In this document: in pieces, positions 1 through 11,849 of the stretch
Layout: each line of letters starts with the position of its first letter
Position numbering within the stretch: the first letter of the stretch is position 1
Source of the DNA: Antilocapra americana
Taxonomy: Eukaryota; Chordata; Mammalia; Artiodactyla; Antilocapridae
Assembly: GCA_007570785.1 (NCBI GenBank)
Contig: ML664161.1
Span: 18,904,919 to 18,968,918, forward strand
Length of the DNA: 64,000 nt
Direction: 5' to 3'
Translations under genes and position numbers: made by a program
Notes under the pieces: model-generated
What the model was told of the DNA's origin: nothing
The model's input: the letters and a program-made list of their open reading frames with translations, nothing else
Database searches by the model: none

Positions 1-193
1 TGCTATTCCCTTTAGCGCTGAGGCCATCACAGTAATACAGCTCTATAATAACTCTAGAAGTCTGCATTAACCATGAATGGTCAGCGGAGACCTGTGGCTC
101 TTAGTAGAAGCTGTCTTACCATTGTAGAAGAATATTTCACAGTAGATTTTTGTTTGATTGGTAATTTTAAAAAGCAGTTTATAAAACACATGT

Positions 194-404
194 GAAGTGA
201 AGAAGTCGCTCAGTCGTGTCCAACTCTTTGCGACCCCATGGACTGTAGCCTACCAGGCTTCTCTGTCCATGGGATTTTCCAGGCAAGAGTACTGGAGTGG
301 GTTGCCATTTCCTTCTCCTGGGGATCTTCCCAACCCAGGGATCGAACCCAGGTCTCCCGCGTTGCAAGCAGACACTTTATCCTCTAAGCCACAAGGGAAG
401 CCCC
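194..404 (-). mobile_element. Bov-tA SINE, full length
   Basis: Ruminant tRNA-Glu-derived SINE read on the minus strand. The element begins at the right with the GGGCTTCC-type start and runs left through the B-box-like GGTTCGATCC segment and the GGCAACCCACTCCAGTA block to a CACTTC tail. A 13-bp direct repeat, ataaaacacatgt, flanks it at 181-193 and 405-417, so the insertion boundaries are exact. Non-coding and mobilised in trans by LINE machinery (BovB, by family knowledge). Open frames across it are incidental. Confidence 0.96.
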
Positions 405-417
405 ATAAAACACATGT

Positions 418-1074
418 AGTACAACACAATTTTGTTAGGAGGAAGAGAAACTATGCAGGAAAAGGTGGCTAGAATATGCAGCAACATGCTGGCCATTGAC
501 AGCTCTGGTTAGGATCATGGGTACTCTGTGCATGTGAGGGAGCACAGATGTGTGTGTGCTGCTGCTTTTCAGTGCTTTCTAAGTGTTCTACAATGAAAGA
601 GTTTAGTAAATTCTCTACACAGGGGGAACTTTGTACATCTTCTTCCCAAAACTAAGTCAAATATTACTACAATAGAAGATAGGCTTTAGTGACAGAGAAG
701 CCAGCCTCCTGTCTAGGTGGCCTCCTTTCACAGCTTATGAGGTGATGCTGTTTGGCCTTGTACACATTTGGAATAAGCTCTGAAGTTTTTCTGGTCAAAT
801 TTCATTTGGGTCTACTGGCCAGCAAAAAATCTAGTGACCATAATTTTTTAAACCCTGCTATTAGGTGCAGGACATGAGTAGTATTTTATCACCTATGAAT
901 AGTCAGTAATTTTTACAATGGCACTTATTCTACTGAAATAAACTTCACATTCTTAACAATGTCATCAAAAGAAACATCATAATGGTATCAAGCAAAAAAC
1001 ATTGCAATAAGTAGAAACTTTTTCAAAGGTAAGGGAAAAGATATCTAAGTTAACCAAGGTGTTATCCTCACTTT
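418..1074. other. single-copy sequence, no gene seen
   Basis: AT-rich sequence with no long open frame, no splice-flanked frame and no repeat family that I recognise. Confidence 0.5.
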
Positions 1075-1340
1075 AGGTAGGTAGATGGATAAACAGATAG
1101 GTAGGTAAGTAGATAGATTTGTTGTTGTGACTCTTTTGCGACCCCATGGACTGTAGCCTACCAGGCTCCAGACCATGGGATTTCCCAGGCAAGAGTGGGT
1201 TGCCATTTCCTTTTCCAAGAGATCTTCCTGACCCAGGTATTGAACCCATGTCTCCTGCACTGGCAGGCAAATTCTTTATTGCTGAGCCACAAGGGAAGCC
1301 CTGATAGATAGATATTAAAAGATAGACAGATAGATATAAA
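1075..1340. repeat. GATA/GGTA-type microsatellite split by a SINE
   Basis: Imperfect GATA/GGTA tetranucleotide repeats lie on both sides of the SINE at 1119-1302: about 1075-1118 on the left and 1303-1340 on the right. The left and right parts were probably one tract before the SINE inserted. Confidence 0.8.
1119..1302 (-). mobile_element. Bov-tA SINE inside a tetranucleotide repeat
   Basis: Minus-strand Bov-tA with the usual core (gaccccatggactgtagcc, ccaggcaagag). The tract after the core is shorter than in the other copies, with a small internal deletion. The likely target duplication is gatagat at 1112-1118 and 1303-1309, but the flanking microsatellite makes this uncertain. Confidence 0.92.
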
Positions 1341-1442
1341 AAGCCTGCTATATATGTGTGTGGCCTGTTAAAAGCAATGACATAGCATACCTTTTTTCAT
1401 CTTAATTTGTTTCTTCCAAAATGAATCATTCCCCTAAACCAA

Positions 1443-1470
1443 CCCCCCCCCCCCCCCCCCCCCCCCCCCC
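1443..1470. repeat. 28-base cytosine homopolymer
   Basis: An uninterrupted run of 28 C followed by A and five more C. The minus strand is therefore a G run able to form G-quadruplexes, and the C strand could form an i-motif. Homopolymers of this length are often misassembled, so the exact count is uncertain. Confidence 0.9.
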
Positions 1471-2379
1471 ACCCCCGGCCAAACCCCTCTCATGACCCTG
1501 GGAGAAAGTAAAAGGTCATTCACCAGCGGAGATAAAATAAATATGTAAATTCAGACAATCAGCTTGTCACAAATTGGCAAATACAGTTAATTGTTAATTA
1601 TCTGCAAAGACTTCAGTCTTGTCACTTTTCAATTTTCTGGTTGGTATTTAAAAAAAGAAATCAACTCCTATTAGTAAAATAATTTTTTAGGTCTCTGTAG
1701 AGTTAATTCTCTAGAAAGCTCTTGGAAAAGCTTGCTTTTGTTTTATACTATTTTCTTTTAAAGTAATATAATTCCCTTACTCCTAAATGAGAGCAAGAGC
1801 ATGTGCATGCTCAACTCATCTCCAAACCAGGAAAATATTTTTTAAAAGATAACTAATTTTTTTAAGCAGAGACCTAGGTGCTCTGAGTATCTGCTGCCAC
1901 TCATCTGTGCTGAATGATAAAAAGAAAGCATAAACCCCTCAGATAGAAAGTTGTATTTGAGAGTTAGTGTGAGATTTGCTTCATCCATGTGAATGATCTC
2001 GGGATAGTAATAGAATCAGAGAACATGGTATGTATAGCGAACAGAGTCAAAATTATAGCTCTACATGTAGACAGTTCAAATTAACTACTGGGTCCATTTA
2101 GAAAAGAATCTCTTCCTGAGATAAGAGAGGTTGAGTTCATCTCGCTGCTACTCACTCCCTTACCTTTGAGCTTTTGGGGGCCAGAAACGCTAACCTTAAT
2201 TAATGGATGATCCACTAGACCCCAGGCAAGTTTGGGTCCCAGGCCCGGGTCTCCTCCTGAGCCTCACTCGGGAGTAACGAGCAAGCGGCCTTCATTACTG
2301 GCAGCTGAGGGGAAGGGTCACTGGGAATGGATTTGCAGGGCCCTCATTGAGCGATCACTCCATGCTGAGAGGAGCTGGC

Positions 2380-2760
2380 CGTGCTCTCGGACACCTGGTC
2401 ATTAACATTGCTAATTAGCAGCCATTAATCAGGGCGCTTGCTTTTTTTTGTTGTTGTTGCATGTCACCGGCTCAGAGGAACCAAGTGAATAAGAAGATTG
2501 TTTCATTACCTCCACAAGAGGTGGAATGAAAGCAGTTCCCATCAGCTCAAGATGAGATGGATTAAGGGAAAGGTTAGACAACAGTTTGAGATGAGCTGGG
2601 GGGGGAGGGGGAGCTGGTGGAGGGGAGGCGGGTGCGAGACCTGAGTTGTCTGCTCGGGGAAAATCAGTCACCTATAATTAATGAAATCTTCTGCAACCTA
2701 ATTCTAATCACCGTGTGAGCGTTCCTCCAACAACCAAATTTTTGAACTTTAAGAGTTTTA
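2380..2760. promoter_or_regulatory. candidate conserved non-coding element
   Basis: Single-copy, repeat-free and of high complexity, with several homeodomain-like cores (ctaattagc near 2411, cattaatc near 2423, ataattaatg near 2676). A G-rich tract lies at about 2598-2632. The texture resembles developmental enhancers. The call is inference from composition and motif density; no reading frame explains it. Confidence 0.3.
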
Positions 2761-4117
2761 TTCTCTTCTGTTAGTGCAGGGAATTATCTTTAAGTCATTT
2801 TAATTCCATTTGGATCTCAGTGAGTTTGATGTTTCTGCCTTCCCATTCTCAAGTCATTTTTTCATTCTAAAAGATTATGACATAATTTAAATTTTAAGTA
2901 GTTTAAACTAAAGCACTTTTAGACTATCTTCATTATTTTACCCAAATGGATACATTCCAACAAGGAGTCATAGGGTAATCAGAAAATAATAATTCTAGAG
3001 TTTTCAGGATGCAAATAATAAAAATAAGTAGTTTAATTTTACTCCTAAGTACCCTAAGAAGCAAGAGGGAATAAAAAGACTATATTGACTTGTATATAAT
3101 GACGCCGAGGAGAATAACACATCATTGAAAAGAGCTAAAGATTGTATGTGCCTCTGTGTGTCTGTGTGTGTAAATTGTTTTCTGTTTTTGTTAATTCAAA
3201 TGCAATGTGATGAGCATGTTTTAATGGAGTATCTTCTCTTCTGGAATGTGGGCCATGGTGTGTGTATAGCACATTATCTTAATTTCTGGAAAATGAAAAC
3301 CTTGGTAACAGATTGTATGTCCCACTGTTATAAGTTATCATAATCATTTTTTTAATCTAGGAAAAAATATTGCAAAACTACATATTTAATTAGCAGTTAG
3401 TTAGCTACTATGAATTCATAATTTATTATGTTCTCATCCGAGAGCTGCAAAGCAAATTTCCTCAACTTACAGAAGTTCTCTTTATCAAACAGTGAGTATT
3501 CATGCAGCTTTCTGCTGTGTTTCTGCTCTGAGTCTCTCTGTGATGGTTTACAGAATGTGGTTTTCAGAGGCTCTAAGTGACTACGAAGCAGAAATTACCT
3601 AAGTATTCATTAGCACTGTGGCCTCATTTGGACATGTGTAATAAATATACATTTGCACATATAATATGTATCCCTGCACTTTCAAAGCACAATTATTTAT
3701 TTAATGTGTCCCACATTTCCAAACAATAAAAGGCGAAAACTGGTGGGGGTTTTTTGAGGAGGAGGGCTACTAATTTGCTCCGTTTATGAAGAACTATGAA
3801 GTTGTTGAGGGAAGGAAGCAAGTATGTAAAACTAATCTGAGGAGCATTTCAATTGGGTTGGAAATCTGTAATATGATTTCTAGGACTTCATGGGAAAGTT
3901 GAACGCTCAAGAGGAAATTACACAAAGAACAGCTGAGAAAAAGTTGCATTCTGGCACAGAATCATGCAAATGGGGCACATTCTTCAGTTTTCTCATGACG
4001 GATTGCCTCTGAAACCTCTGAGCCAAGCTGCAGCAATGCTAATGAGGGAGATGCCTCAATGAACAGTGTCATCCCGGGGGCTTCCAAAGGGACACGGTTG
4101 GGGGGTGTCGGTGGGGA

Positions 4118-4212
4118 GGGCACCCAAGAGGGAGCTGGAGGAGGAGGAAGGAAGAAAGCAAGCAGAAAAAGGGGTGGGCGGAGGGGGTTAGAGAAAGAAA
4201 AAGAAGGGAGAG
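4118..4212. repeat. purine-rich tract
   Basis: About 95 bases of almost pure G/A on the plus strand with several GGGG and GGAGG runs. It makes the opposite strand look like a proline/serine-rich reading frame, which I do not regard as coding. Confidence 0.7.
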
Positions 4213-6215
4213 CAGTTGAACTTTGAAGCATCTGTGCTAAAACATTAAAAATCAAAACTTAGCAGGTAGAGATGGAAGGTACAGAATGAACAGCACTACA
4301 AGTATATCCCTTTAAGATTTGAGAGAGTTTAAGAAACAAACTGGGATACATAGAAAACTTCTTAAAATATCTGCCTGCTGGACTAAAACCAAAATTAAAG
4401 TTGGGAGCTAAAATGCTGTACCAGAGAATAGCTTGCGGTTTCTTTATTAGAGACTCTAGACTATAACAGAAAAGACTGGGGACCATCTATGCCAGAAAAA
4501 AAAAAAAAAGTAGCACTTTTAAGACTCAACTTCTTTGTGGTTGCAGAGTCTTCATTTGAATACAGAAGAAATTGTAAATGCATACATTTGTAGCTCATTT
4601 ACCACAAATGAAAGATAGTTTGCTTGTCATTCCAATTGTTTTGAAAGATTTTTTTCTCTAAATGTATACAATTTTTTAAAGAATATTTCTTTTGAAGTTA
4701 ACAAATGATTACTTTCATTTCGGAGATCTGTGAACAGATTTCTCTTTCTTCAGTTGTTAAATTCATATATGCCACTTGCTTCCATCCCCACCTATTGAAT
4801 GCAAAATTATTACTAATTTACCTTGCATTTTCCTTCCATTCTGGGCTTCCAATGCGCTATATTTCTCATGGAAATCAAATTAATAGCTATTTATTGAGCA
4901 CTTATTTAAGGCTCTTTAAATTATTTTTATAATAAACTTATTATATATATACATAATACTGTTAAGTTTCAGCCCTTTAAAGTGGTGTTAAGTTTCCAAA
5001 CACAATGAATAACTCCCTTTAGAACGCCCCCACAATCAACACAGCCAGTTTGGTATTGATGTCAATTATGTGTTACACTTTCAAAATGTCCCACTAAAAT
5101 GTATCCAGTGCTGGGTTAATCAAAGTATGGTTAAAATCTATTATATTTTTCCTTTCATTAATTTATTTTATTAGCATATGGTTTTAAAAATGTAAACATC
5201 TGACAGTGTCCCTGTTTGCTAGCACTGTCATTGCAGTTCCTTTAGTTAAGTAATTATACAACTCAAATAGAAAAGAAATAACTGCAGTAAGTTTAAACTC
5301 TCTAATCAATGAGTACATAAGGAGCTCTGCATCAATACAGACTGATGCTAAAATCATGTTCCTTTTATTCTTTTATTCAATTTCAACCAATAGCAATGGC
5401 AAGATTCAGAATTAAAGCTGGAAAAAAAAAAACCCTAACTCACTCTATTGTGTATTACAGTTCATATGGTATAGTTTCCAAGACCACCCACAGTTCTGAG
5501 ACTGCTTAATGGAAGATTGTATCAGCTGCCGTACCTAATGACAACTAGATGAGCTAAGAATGAAGTGTTAGCATTCACAGCACTTGTGGTCATAAAACAG
5601 ATTATTCACATCATTTCAAAGATAACCTTTGTAGCAAAATGCATTCATTCATGTAACATATTTCTAACTAACCAAGAACATTATCAAATTAGCTTAAAAA
5701 ATTTAATTTCTCAGAGAAAATTTTAAATCCGTTGCATTATAAGATCTGCTAACATGTATTTAGACAATTTTAAATTATACGTTAATGGAAAGAGCAAAGT
5801 GTTTCTGGCATCTCACAATGTCATTTAACAGCATAGTTATGAACTATTAATTGGTAATTCATTATCGTCTGTGACACACCTAAGAGATGGCAGAGTATCT
5901 CAAAAAGTTTTCCCTCTGAAAAATTTCTAAAGACAGAGAGAATACATTTGAACCACAAGACATCTGGGAGTAAAGACTAAGATAGCCCCTCTACTTGCTC
6001 CTTGCTTTCTCTTCTAAAAAAGAATATTTCTTTGAAGTCTCCAGTTTAATGTATTAAATCTTGATGATTTTTATTCTACAATATGGCCATGTTCATTTTA
6101 ATATAACAAGGATATAAATTATGAACTATTTAGTTTGCTTGCTTGCTTTTAAATCTTAGTGTAAAACTGATACTTCAGGAAGATTAACCTACCCAAATAC
6201 TGTTATCCAGGGCAA

Positions 6216-6372
6216 GATGGTACAGCAATCAGTAAGCCTTCCTTGGGGCTAACGGACTCTGGTCTGAAGCCCTACTGCAGACTCACTGTGTGGCTTTGGG
6301 CATGTAAGTGCTTCAGCTGCTTTGTCCTTTGTTTCCTCTTGTGAAATGAGGAGGGTATTCTAGGTGTTGATC
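6216..6372 (+). repeat. MIR SINE remnant
   Basis: Diverged mammal-wide MIR with its typical order: ggactctggtctgaagccc, then a gtgtggctttgggca-like segment, then tttcctcttgtgaaatgagg. Ancient and inactive. Confidence 0.75.
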
Positions 6373-6849
6373 TTTAAACTCTTTCCACTTTGGGAAGGCT
6401 ATAATAATTCCGGTATTGCAATTTGTTCTTTCAGTTTAGACTATGACTACATAAAGATGAGTATAGATTAATTCTGTGAATCTTTTCCAGTGTAAGAATT
6501 TTAGAAGAGTATGGCCTCTGTATGTAAAATATAAAAGGAAAAACCTACTCACTATTTTGACAAATTTATTCTAAAACTTTAAAATATCAAAATCTGAGGG
6601 AAAAAAGTGCCCTGTTTGTTTCTCCCTTTGTTTTTGTTTGTTCAATAAGACCATGCCTAACTGAGAATGAGTAATCATTAACCCTTTACTAGTCAAACCT
6701 TTTTTGTTAGAGCAAAATTCCAAAAGAAATACGCAGAAAGAAACCAAAAAAAAACTTGGAACAAAATCTCCTTTCATTAAAAAATACCAACATTTTGTAC
6801 ACAGCCGTTCACTAGATTCAGTGCCTAAAACACTCTACATCCTTAACTA
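6373..6849. other. single-copy sequence, no gene seen
   Basis: AT-rich spacer between two MIR copies. I see no gene or recognised repeat in it. Confidence 0.5.
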
Positions 6850-7066
6850 TGGCATTTGGGTTCTGAACTCAGGCTCTGGAATCAACCCTGGGTTGAAATC
6901 CTACCTCCACCATTTAGTTCTGGCATTACTTATCCCCTCTCAGTGCTCTCATCTGTAAGATGAAGATAGTAATAATATGTCATGGAATTTGTGGGGCAGG
7001 GATTAAATGAGATAATATATATCAAGGGCTCAGCACAGTGTTTGGGCATTAATGTGATCATTTATT
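6850..7066 (+). repeat. MIR SINE, long copy
   Basis: Good MIR match through aggctctggaatcaa, gggttgaaatcctacctccacc, ctcatctgtaagatgaagata and attaaatgagataatatat to a cagcacagtgtttggg end. It lies just upstream of the BovB insertion. Confidence 0.85.
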
Positions 7067-7179
7067 AATGCTATCATCAGATGATTAGAATCAATGTTTC
7101 CTTTCACATAAGGCCTCTGTCAAGGTAAGCCAAGTATATGAAGCACACTGGAAACAAAAAAAGTAATTCTAACTTAGCC

Positions 7180-7994
7180 GATATACAGCCTTGACGTACT
7201 CCTTTTCCTATTTGGAACCAGTCTGTTGTTCCATGTCCAGTTCTAACTGTTGCTTCCTGACCTGCATACAGGTTTCTCAAGAGGCAGGTCAGGTGGTCTG
7301 GTATTCCCATCTTTTTCAGAATTTTCCACAGTTTATTGTGATCCACACAGTCAAAGGCTTTGGCATAGTCAATAAAGCATAAATAGATGTTTCTCTGGAC
7401 CTCTCTAGCTTTTTCGATTATCCAGAGGATACTGGCAATTTGATCTCTGGTTCCTCTGCCTTTTCTGAAACGAGCTTGAACATCTGGAAGTTCACGGTTC
7501 ATGTATTGCTGAAGCCTGGCTTGGAAAATTTTAAGTACTACTTTACTAGCATGTGAGATGAGTGCAATTGTGCAGTAGTTTGAGCATTCTTTGGCATTGC
7601 CTTTCTTTGGGATTGAAATGAAAACACCTTTTCCAGTCCTATGGCCACTGCTGAGTTTTCAAAATTTGCTGGCACATTGAGTGCAGCCCTTTCACAGCAT
7701 CATCTTTCAGGATTTGAAATAGCTCAACTGGAATTCCATCACCTCCACTAGCTTTGTTCGTAGTGATGCTTCCTAAGGCCCACTTGACTTCACCTTCCAG
7801 GATGTCTGGCTCTAGGTGAGTGATCACACCATCATGATTATCTGGGTCATGAAGATCTTTTTTGTACAGTTCTTCTCTGTATTCTTGCCACCTCTTCTTA
7901 ATATCTTCTGCTTCTGTTAGGTCCCTACTATTTCTGTCCTTTATTGAGCCCATCTTTGCATGAAATATTTCCTTGGTATCTCTAATTTTCTTGA
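7180..7994 (-). pseudogene. BovB reverse transcriptase, inverted fragment
   Basis: Minus-strand coding remnant of the BovB RT. The frame covering 7104-7502 keeps FIDYAKAFDCVDH (RT motif A, about 7341-7378) and ends its BovB part at GKGVRQGCI (near 7180). After that it reads into host sequence. The more upstream part, from a frame in about 7639-7990, includes NKASGGDGIPVELFQILKDDAVK. There is a frame change between 7502 and 7639, so it is non-functional. The catalytic aspartate of motif A is present, but the YADD motif lies in the separate forward piece. Confidence 0.9.
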
Positions 7995-7998
7995 AGAT

Positions 7999-8392
7999 TG
8001 CTGGGAGAAATATCAAAAACCTCAGATATGCAGATGACACCACCCTTGTGGCAGAAAGTGAAGAAGAACTAAAAAGCATCTTAATGAAAGTGAAAGAGGA
8101 GAGTGAAAAAATTGGCTTAAAGCTCAACATTCAGAAAACTAAGATCATGGCATCCGGTCTCATCACTTCATGGCAAATAAATGGGGAAACAGTAGAAATA
8201 ATGGCTGACTTTATTTTGGGGGGCTCCAAAATCACTGCAGATGGTGCTTGCAGCCATGAAATTAAAAGTCATTTACTCCTTGGAAGGAAAGTTATGGCCA
8301 ACCTAGACAGCATATTTAAAAGCAGAGACTTTGCCAACAAAGGTCTGTCTAGTCAAGGCTATGGTTTTTCCAGTGATCATGTATGGATGTGA
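7999..8392 (+). pseudogene. BovB reverse transcriptase, forward 3' fragment
   Basis: Plus-strand remnant carrying the RT catalytic motif YADD at 8027-8038, followed by the lysine-rich thumb region (EEELKSILMKVKEESEKIGLKLN) and KTKIMASG. The frame closes at a stop after VWM near 8392. The rest of the element to 8794 is recognisable only as DNA (gcaggaggagaagtgg, gatggcatcactgactcaat). The reading frame entered from the junction is not the original start, so it is dead as a gene. Confidence 0.9.
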
Positions 8393-8803
8393 AAGTTGGA
8401 CTATAAAGAGAGCTGAGCGCTGAAGAATTGATGCTTTTGAACTGTGGTGTTGGAGAAGACTCTTGAGAGTCTCTTGGACTGCAAGGAGATCCAACCAGTC
8501 CATCCTAAAGGAGATCAGTCCTGGGTGTTCATTGGAAGGACTGATGGTGAAGCTGAAACTCCAGTATTTTGGCCACCTGATGTGAAGAGCTGACTCATTT
8601 GAAAAGACCCTGATGCTAGGAAAGATTGAGGGCAGGAGGAGAAGTGGTTGACAGAGGATGAGATGGTTGGATGGCATCACTGACTCAATGGACATGGGTT
8701 TGGGTGGACTCTGGGAGTTGGTGATGGACAGGGAGGCCTGGTGTGCTGTGGTTCATGAGTTGCAAAGAGTCAGCCAAACTGAGCATCTGAACTGAACTTA
8801 GCC

Positions 8804-9159
8804 AAATGGAGTACAGGTTATCTTCCAAAAATATGCAGTCCAAGTTATCTTCCAAAAATATCTCCATGCATCAAAAACAGACTTCCATGCATGCTACCTA
8901 CCCCTCTCCTCAATCCCCCTCCCAAGCCACTGTTATGCTGTTCAGGCAATATGAACAGTCTCTGCTGACCTGATCTCTATGTGTGCATTCAGAATCAGTC
9001 GCTATAGCTCTTATAAGGTTGCCTCCTGTCCTAAGTGACAAATGTAACCCACCTACCTTCAGGCCAGCCTGACCCAGTACACCCTCACCTCTGTACCATT
9101 GCTTATGTGCTCACTCCATCCCAGCACAATTTCTTTCTTTCCAGGTTTCAATTTGTGCT
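8804..9159. other. single-copy sequence, no gene seen
   Basis: C/T-leaning spacer. It contains a local direct repeat of about 20 bp near 8818-8863 (ttatcttccaaaaatat occurs twice). No gene seen. Confidence 0.5.
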
Positions 9160-9640
9160 TTCACTCTTTCAGTAACTCCCTGTTTCAATGAGCTTCAAGC
9201 CTAAATTTCATGTAACTTTCCAAGCTCTTCTTTACCTCTTTAGTCTCAGTTTCCATTTCTGCCCTCCACCCAGTCTCCAGCTATGTTGAACTGCTGAAAT
9301 ATCTCAAAACTGCCCCTATTCATCTTCATCTCCAGATCTTCAGGGGTTCTCTTACTTTTCTTGTATGCTCTTTCTCCCAGAACCTCTTCCTTCAGACTCC
9401 CCATAGCTAATTCTTTTTTCTTAAGGTTCTCAGCTTATATGGAAGCCTTTTCTGACTGAGGAAAATTTGGATAGGGGCTGTTCACGTTTCTATGGCATTC
9501 CGGTCCTTATTTTTATCAAATATCATTGCAATAGTCAGTATGCTTGTTTGTCCTACTTAACCACCTCAGGCCCTAGCCTTTTATGTATTAAGTCCTTAGA
9601 AAATATTTGTCAAAGAGATTTCTCTTATATATGCCATAAT
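9160..9640 (+). repeat. L2 LINE remnant
   Basis: Pyrimidine-rich stretch with the order of L2 3' sequence: cttcatctccagatcttcaggg, a tgctctttctcccagaacctcttcc-like segment, then gaagccttttctgactgagg. Diverged, with no coding capacity. Confidence 0.6.
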
Positions 9641-11849
9641 ACTTTATATAATCATCTGCAGTGTCCAGCTATAAGCTGTATTGATCAATTATAAAAATAA
9701 TATTTAATAAATTGCATCAACGTTAGAGATTGTCATTAACTAGCCCAACCACAGAAGGGATAGGGCCATAATGAAACCCATCAACACTCCCCTTCTCACG
9801 ATACTGTTCTAGAGAATAAATAATAACAGGGACAGCACAGAGAGATCCTTGAAGGTCTACTAAACTTAGACTGAAGAAATATTTACTAGATTTTTTATGC
9901 ACCTCCAAAATTGTCCTTCCCATCCTAAAGGTGGAGAATGGAGTTGGGGAGGGGCAGAGTGCTGCGGGGAGATAAACGGCATAGAACCATTAGGAATAAC
10001 TGGGAAGATTGAAATATCTAAATCATAGCTGGCTGTGTGGAAGAGTTTGAGACACAAACCCTCTAAAAATATTTTGCTTATCATTAAGAAAAACTATGAA
10101 GTTTTCCAACCCCTATATCTCTATAGAGTCTGTGTGGGTATGTGAAGATGAGATAGGCAATTCTCTTCATTTATTTATTTAAGAAGTTTAAGAAGTGCTT
10201 TTCTTTATAGCCTCAACTCTGATTTTTACCCACAGTTTTTATCTTGCCACACCATCTTGACTATCACATGCCAGTAAGGTAAAATCTCAGATACCTCAAC
10301 TCTAATCACAAATACTTTTTTCTAGAACATCCATCTGACTTCACTTATGACATTATGCCCATTCTACTACGTCCAGACTTTTGATCCTATTTTGGCTTCC
10401 ATTTTTGGCTCCCATTAAGAATCCTGAAACTTGATTTTTCTTAAGTTTCCCCCTTGATGCTCTTTTACAATTTTAGTCCTTTATACTCAGTGTTTCATTA
10501 ATTTCACTAGTGGATTTAAATTCCTCTTAAATTAAGAGTAGATGCTCTTATCACACTTTTACTAGAAATATATATTTCATGTACATCAAGAGTCAACTTA
10601 AATAATAGTCACCCTTGAATTAATTATCCATAATGGATTTTGGACCATCTGAGCCCTCAGTGACACAATGGGCTGGTATTTCCTGAAGTGGAGAACATGT
10701 GTCACGTGTGGGCATGCTGCTGGAGATGAGCAGATGCAGGCAGTATACTGGTCTGACACTGAATACTAGTAGTCCACACAGTGAGCGGGACAGTTATTCT
10801 CCTGTTTGTTCTCTTTCAATCCTTCTGATCACAGTGAGAATAAGAAGTCCTACTGCTAATCTTGAACACTGTTCCTATAATTTGCAATACCTCTAACACA
10901 TGAACTTAACAGTTTTCATTTGTTACTTTAACAGTTATGTTTGTATGGTTTATCACATTTGTTTTCTGTTTATAGTAGTGCTATATTACAGTTTTCCTTG
11001 CAAGAAAACTACTTTTAAAAGGTAAATCCATATAAAGAAAATATTATTTAAGTAATAGTACAAGTAGAGTGTGGCCATAACTTAAAAATGATAGCAGTTG
11101 CTGAATTTGGTAAATAATAAAAAATGAGCCAAAGTTGTAGATCAAAATATTTAAGCATCGATAACAGTCTGTATATTTTCTGACCCTCAAAATACCAGGT
11201 TTTCTTTAAATTGGCAATCAAAACATTTTTCATTAATTCTATAAGCATTTCTTAACAGAATTTTAAAAAATAAAATCTCCATATTTTCATTCCTGGCCCT
11301 TTCTTCCACAAAACCATGAAACAATTGTTCCACAGACTACAGCGCTCACGGGTCAACCAAAAAAAAGAAAAAAGATCCTTTAGCCCCATAATTACCAAAG
11401 GAATAAGCCGAACCTTGAGAAAACAAGCTGGTTTTCAAGAAAATAATTTTCATTGCCAGCACCTAACTACTGGCTTTTTTCTTAAGAAGAGGATGAGGCC
11501 CACAGGCTAATAAAAGGCTCTATAGAATCACATAAAAGTTCCACATGTGCTACTCCCTAAGTGGCCTCTAAGGGGGTAAGGCCTGAAGAGGGCAGGGAAC
11601 AGGGCTAAGATCAAGACCAAAAAAAAAAAAAAAATCTTGCTTCTAGAGAAGCAGCTCATCTTACACACACACAAAAAAACCTAATTAACATGACAGGTTC
11701 CTGTTTGCAGAGGAGCTTGTTATCAGTGAAAAACAACAACAACAACAATCATAATCGTAATAATAATAATAAGATGAGCCCCAGCAGTCGGGGTTTCTGC
11801 AATTACAGTGTGAATTGCATGAGAGGATTATATGAAGTGCTCTTGGCTT
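9641..11849. other. single-copy AT-rich sequence, no gene seen
   Basis: About 2.2 kb with scattered A/T tracts, a short CAA/TAA-rich patch at about 11730-11771 and possible weak L2 resemblance near 10200-10440. No gene recognised. Confidence 0.45.

Larger units (their letters stand above)
1341..6215. other. single-copy AT-rich block, no gene seen
   Basis: About 4.9 kb with no recognised interspersed repeat. Open frames are short, low in complexity and without family resemblance. Notable content is the C run at 1443-1470, a block rich in TAATTA-type motifs at about 2380-2760, and G/purine-rich tracts near 2598-2632 and 4118-4212. The scarcity of repeats fits selectively constrained non-coding DNA, but conservation cannot be measured here. 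Confidence 0.5.
7180..8794 (+). mobile_element. BovB (RTE) LINE with 5' inversion
   Basis: A 5'-truncated BovB made of two abutting pieces of opposite orientation: 7180-7994 is upstream reverse-transcriptase sequence on the minus strand, and about 7995-8794 is the downstream part with its 3' end on the plus strand. A 9-bp direct repeat, aacttagcc, at 7171-7179 and 8795-8803 brackets the whole, so both pieces arrived in one event. The pieces meet at aagat (7994-7998), shared by both element sequences. Compared with the second BovB here, roughly 90 bp between the pieces is missing. This is the pattern of twin priming. Confidence 0.93.

Noticed and set aside
194..404. Possible tRNA gene signal (A/B-box-like segments)
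   Set aside because: The tRNA-like part belongs to a Bov-tA SINE. The fold is decayed and the SINE body follows. The same applies to the other Bov-tA copies.
3962..4255. 97-codon minus-strand open frame rich in Pro/Ser/Leu
   Set aside because: It lies opposite a purine-rich tract that creates low-complexity open frames; no domain or splice context.
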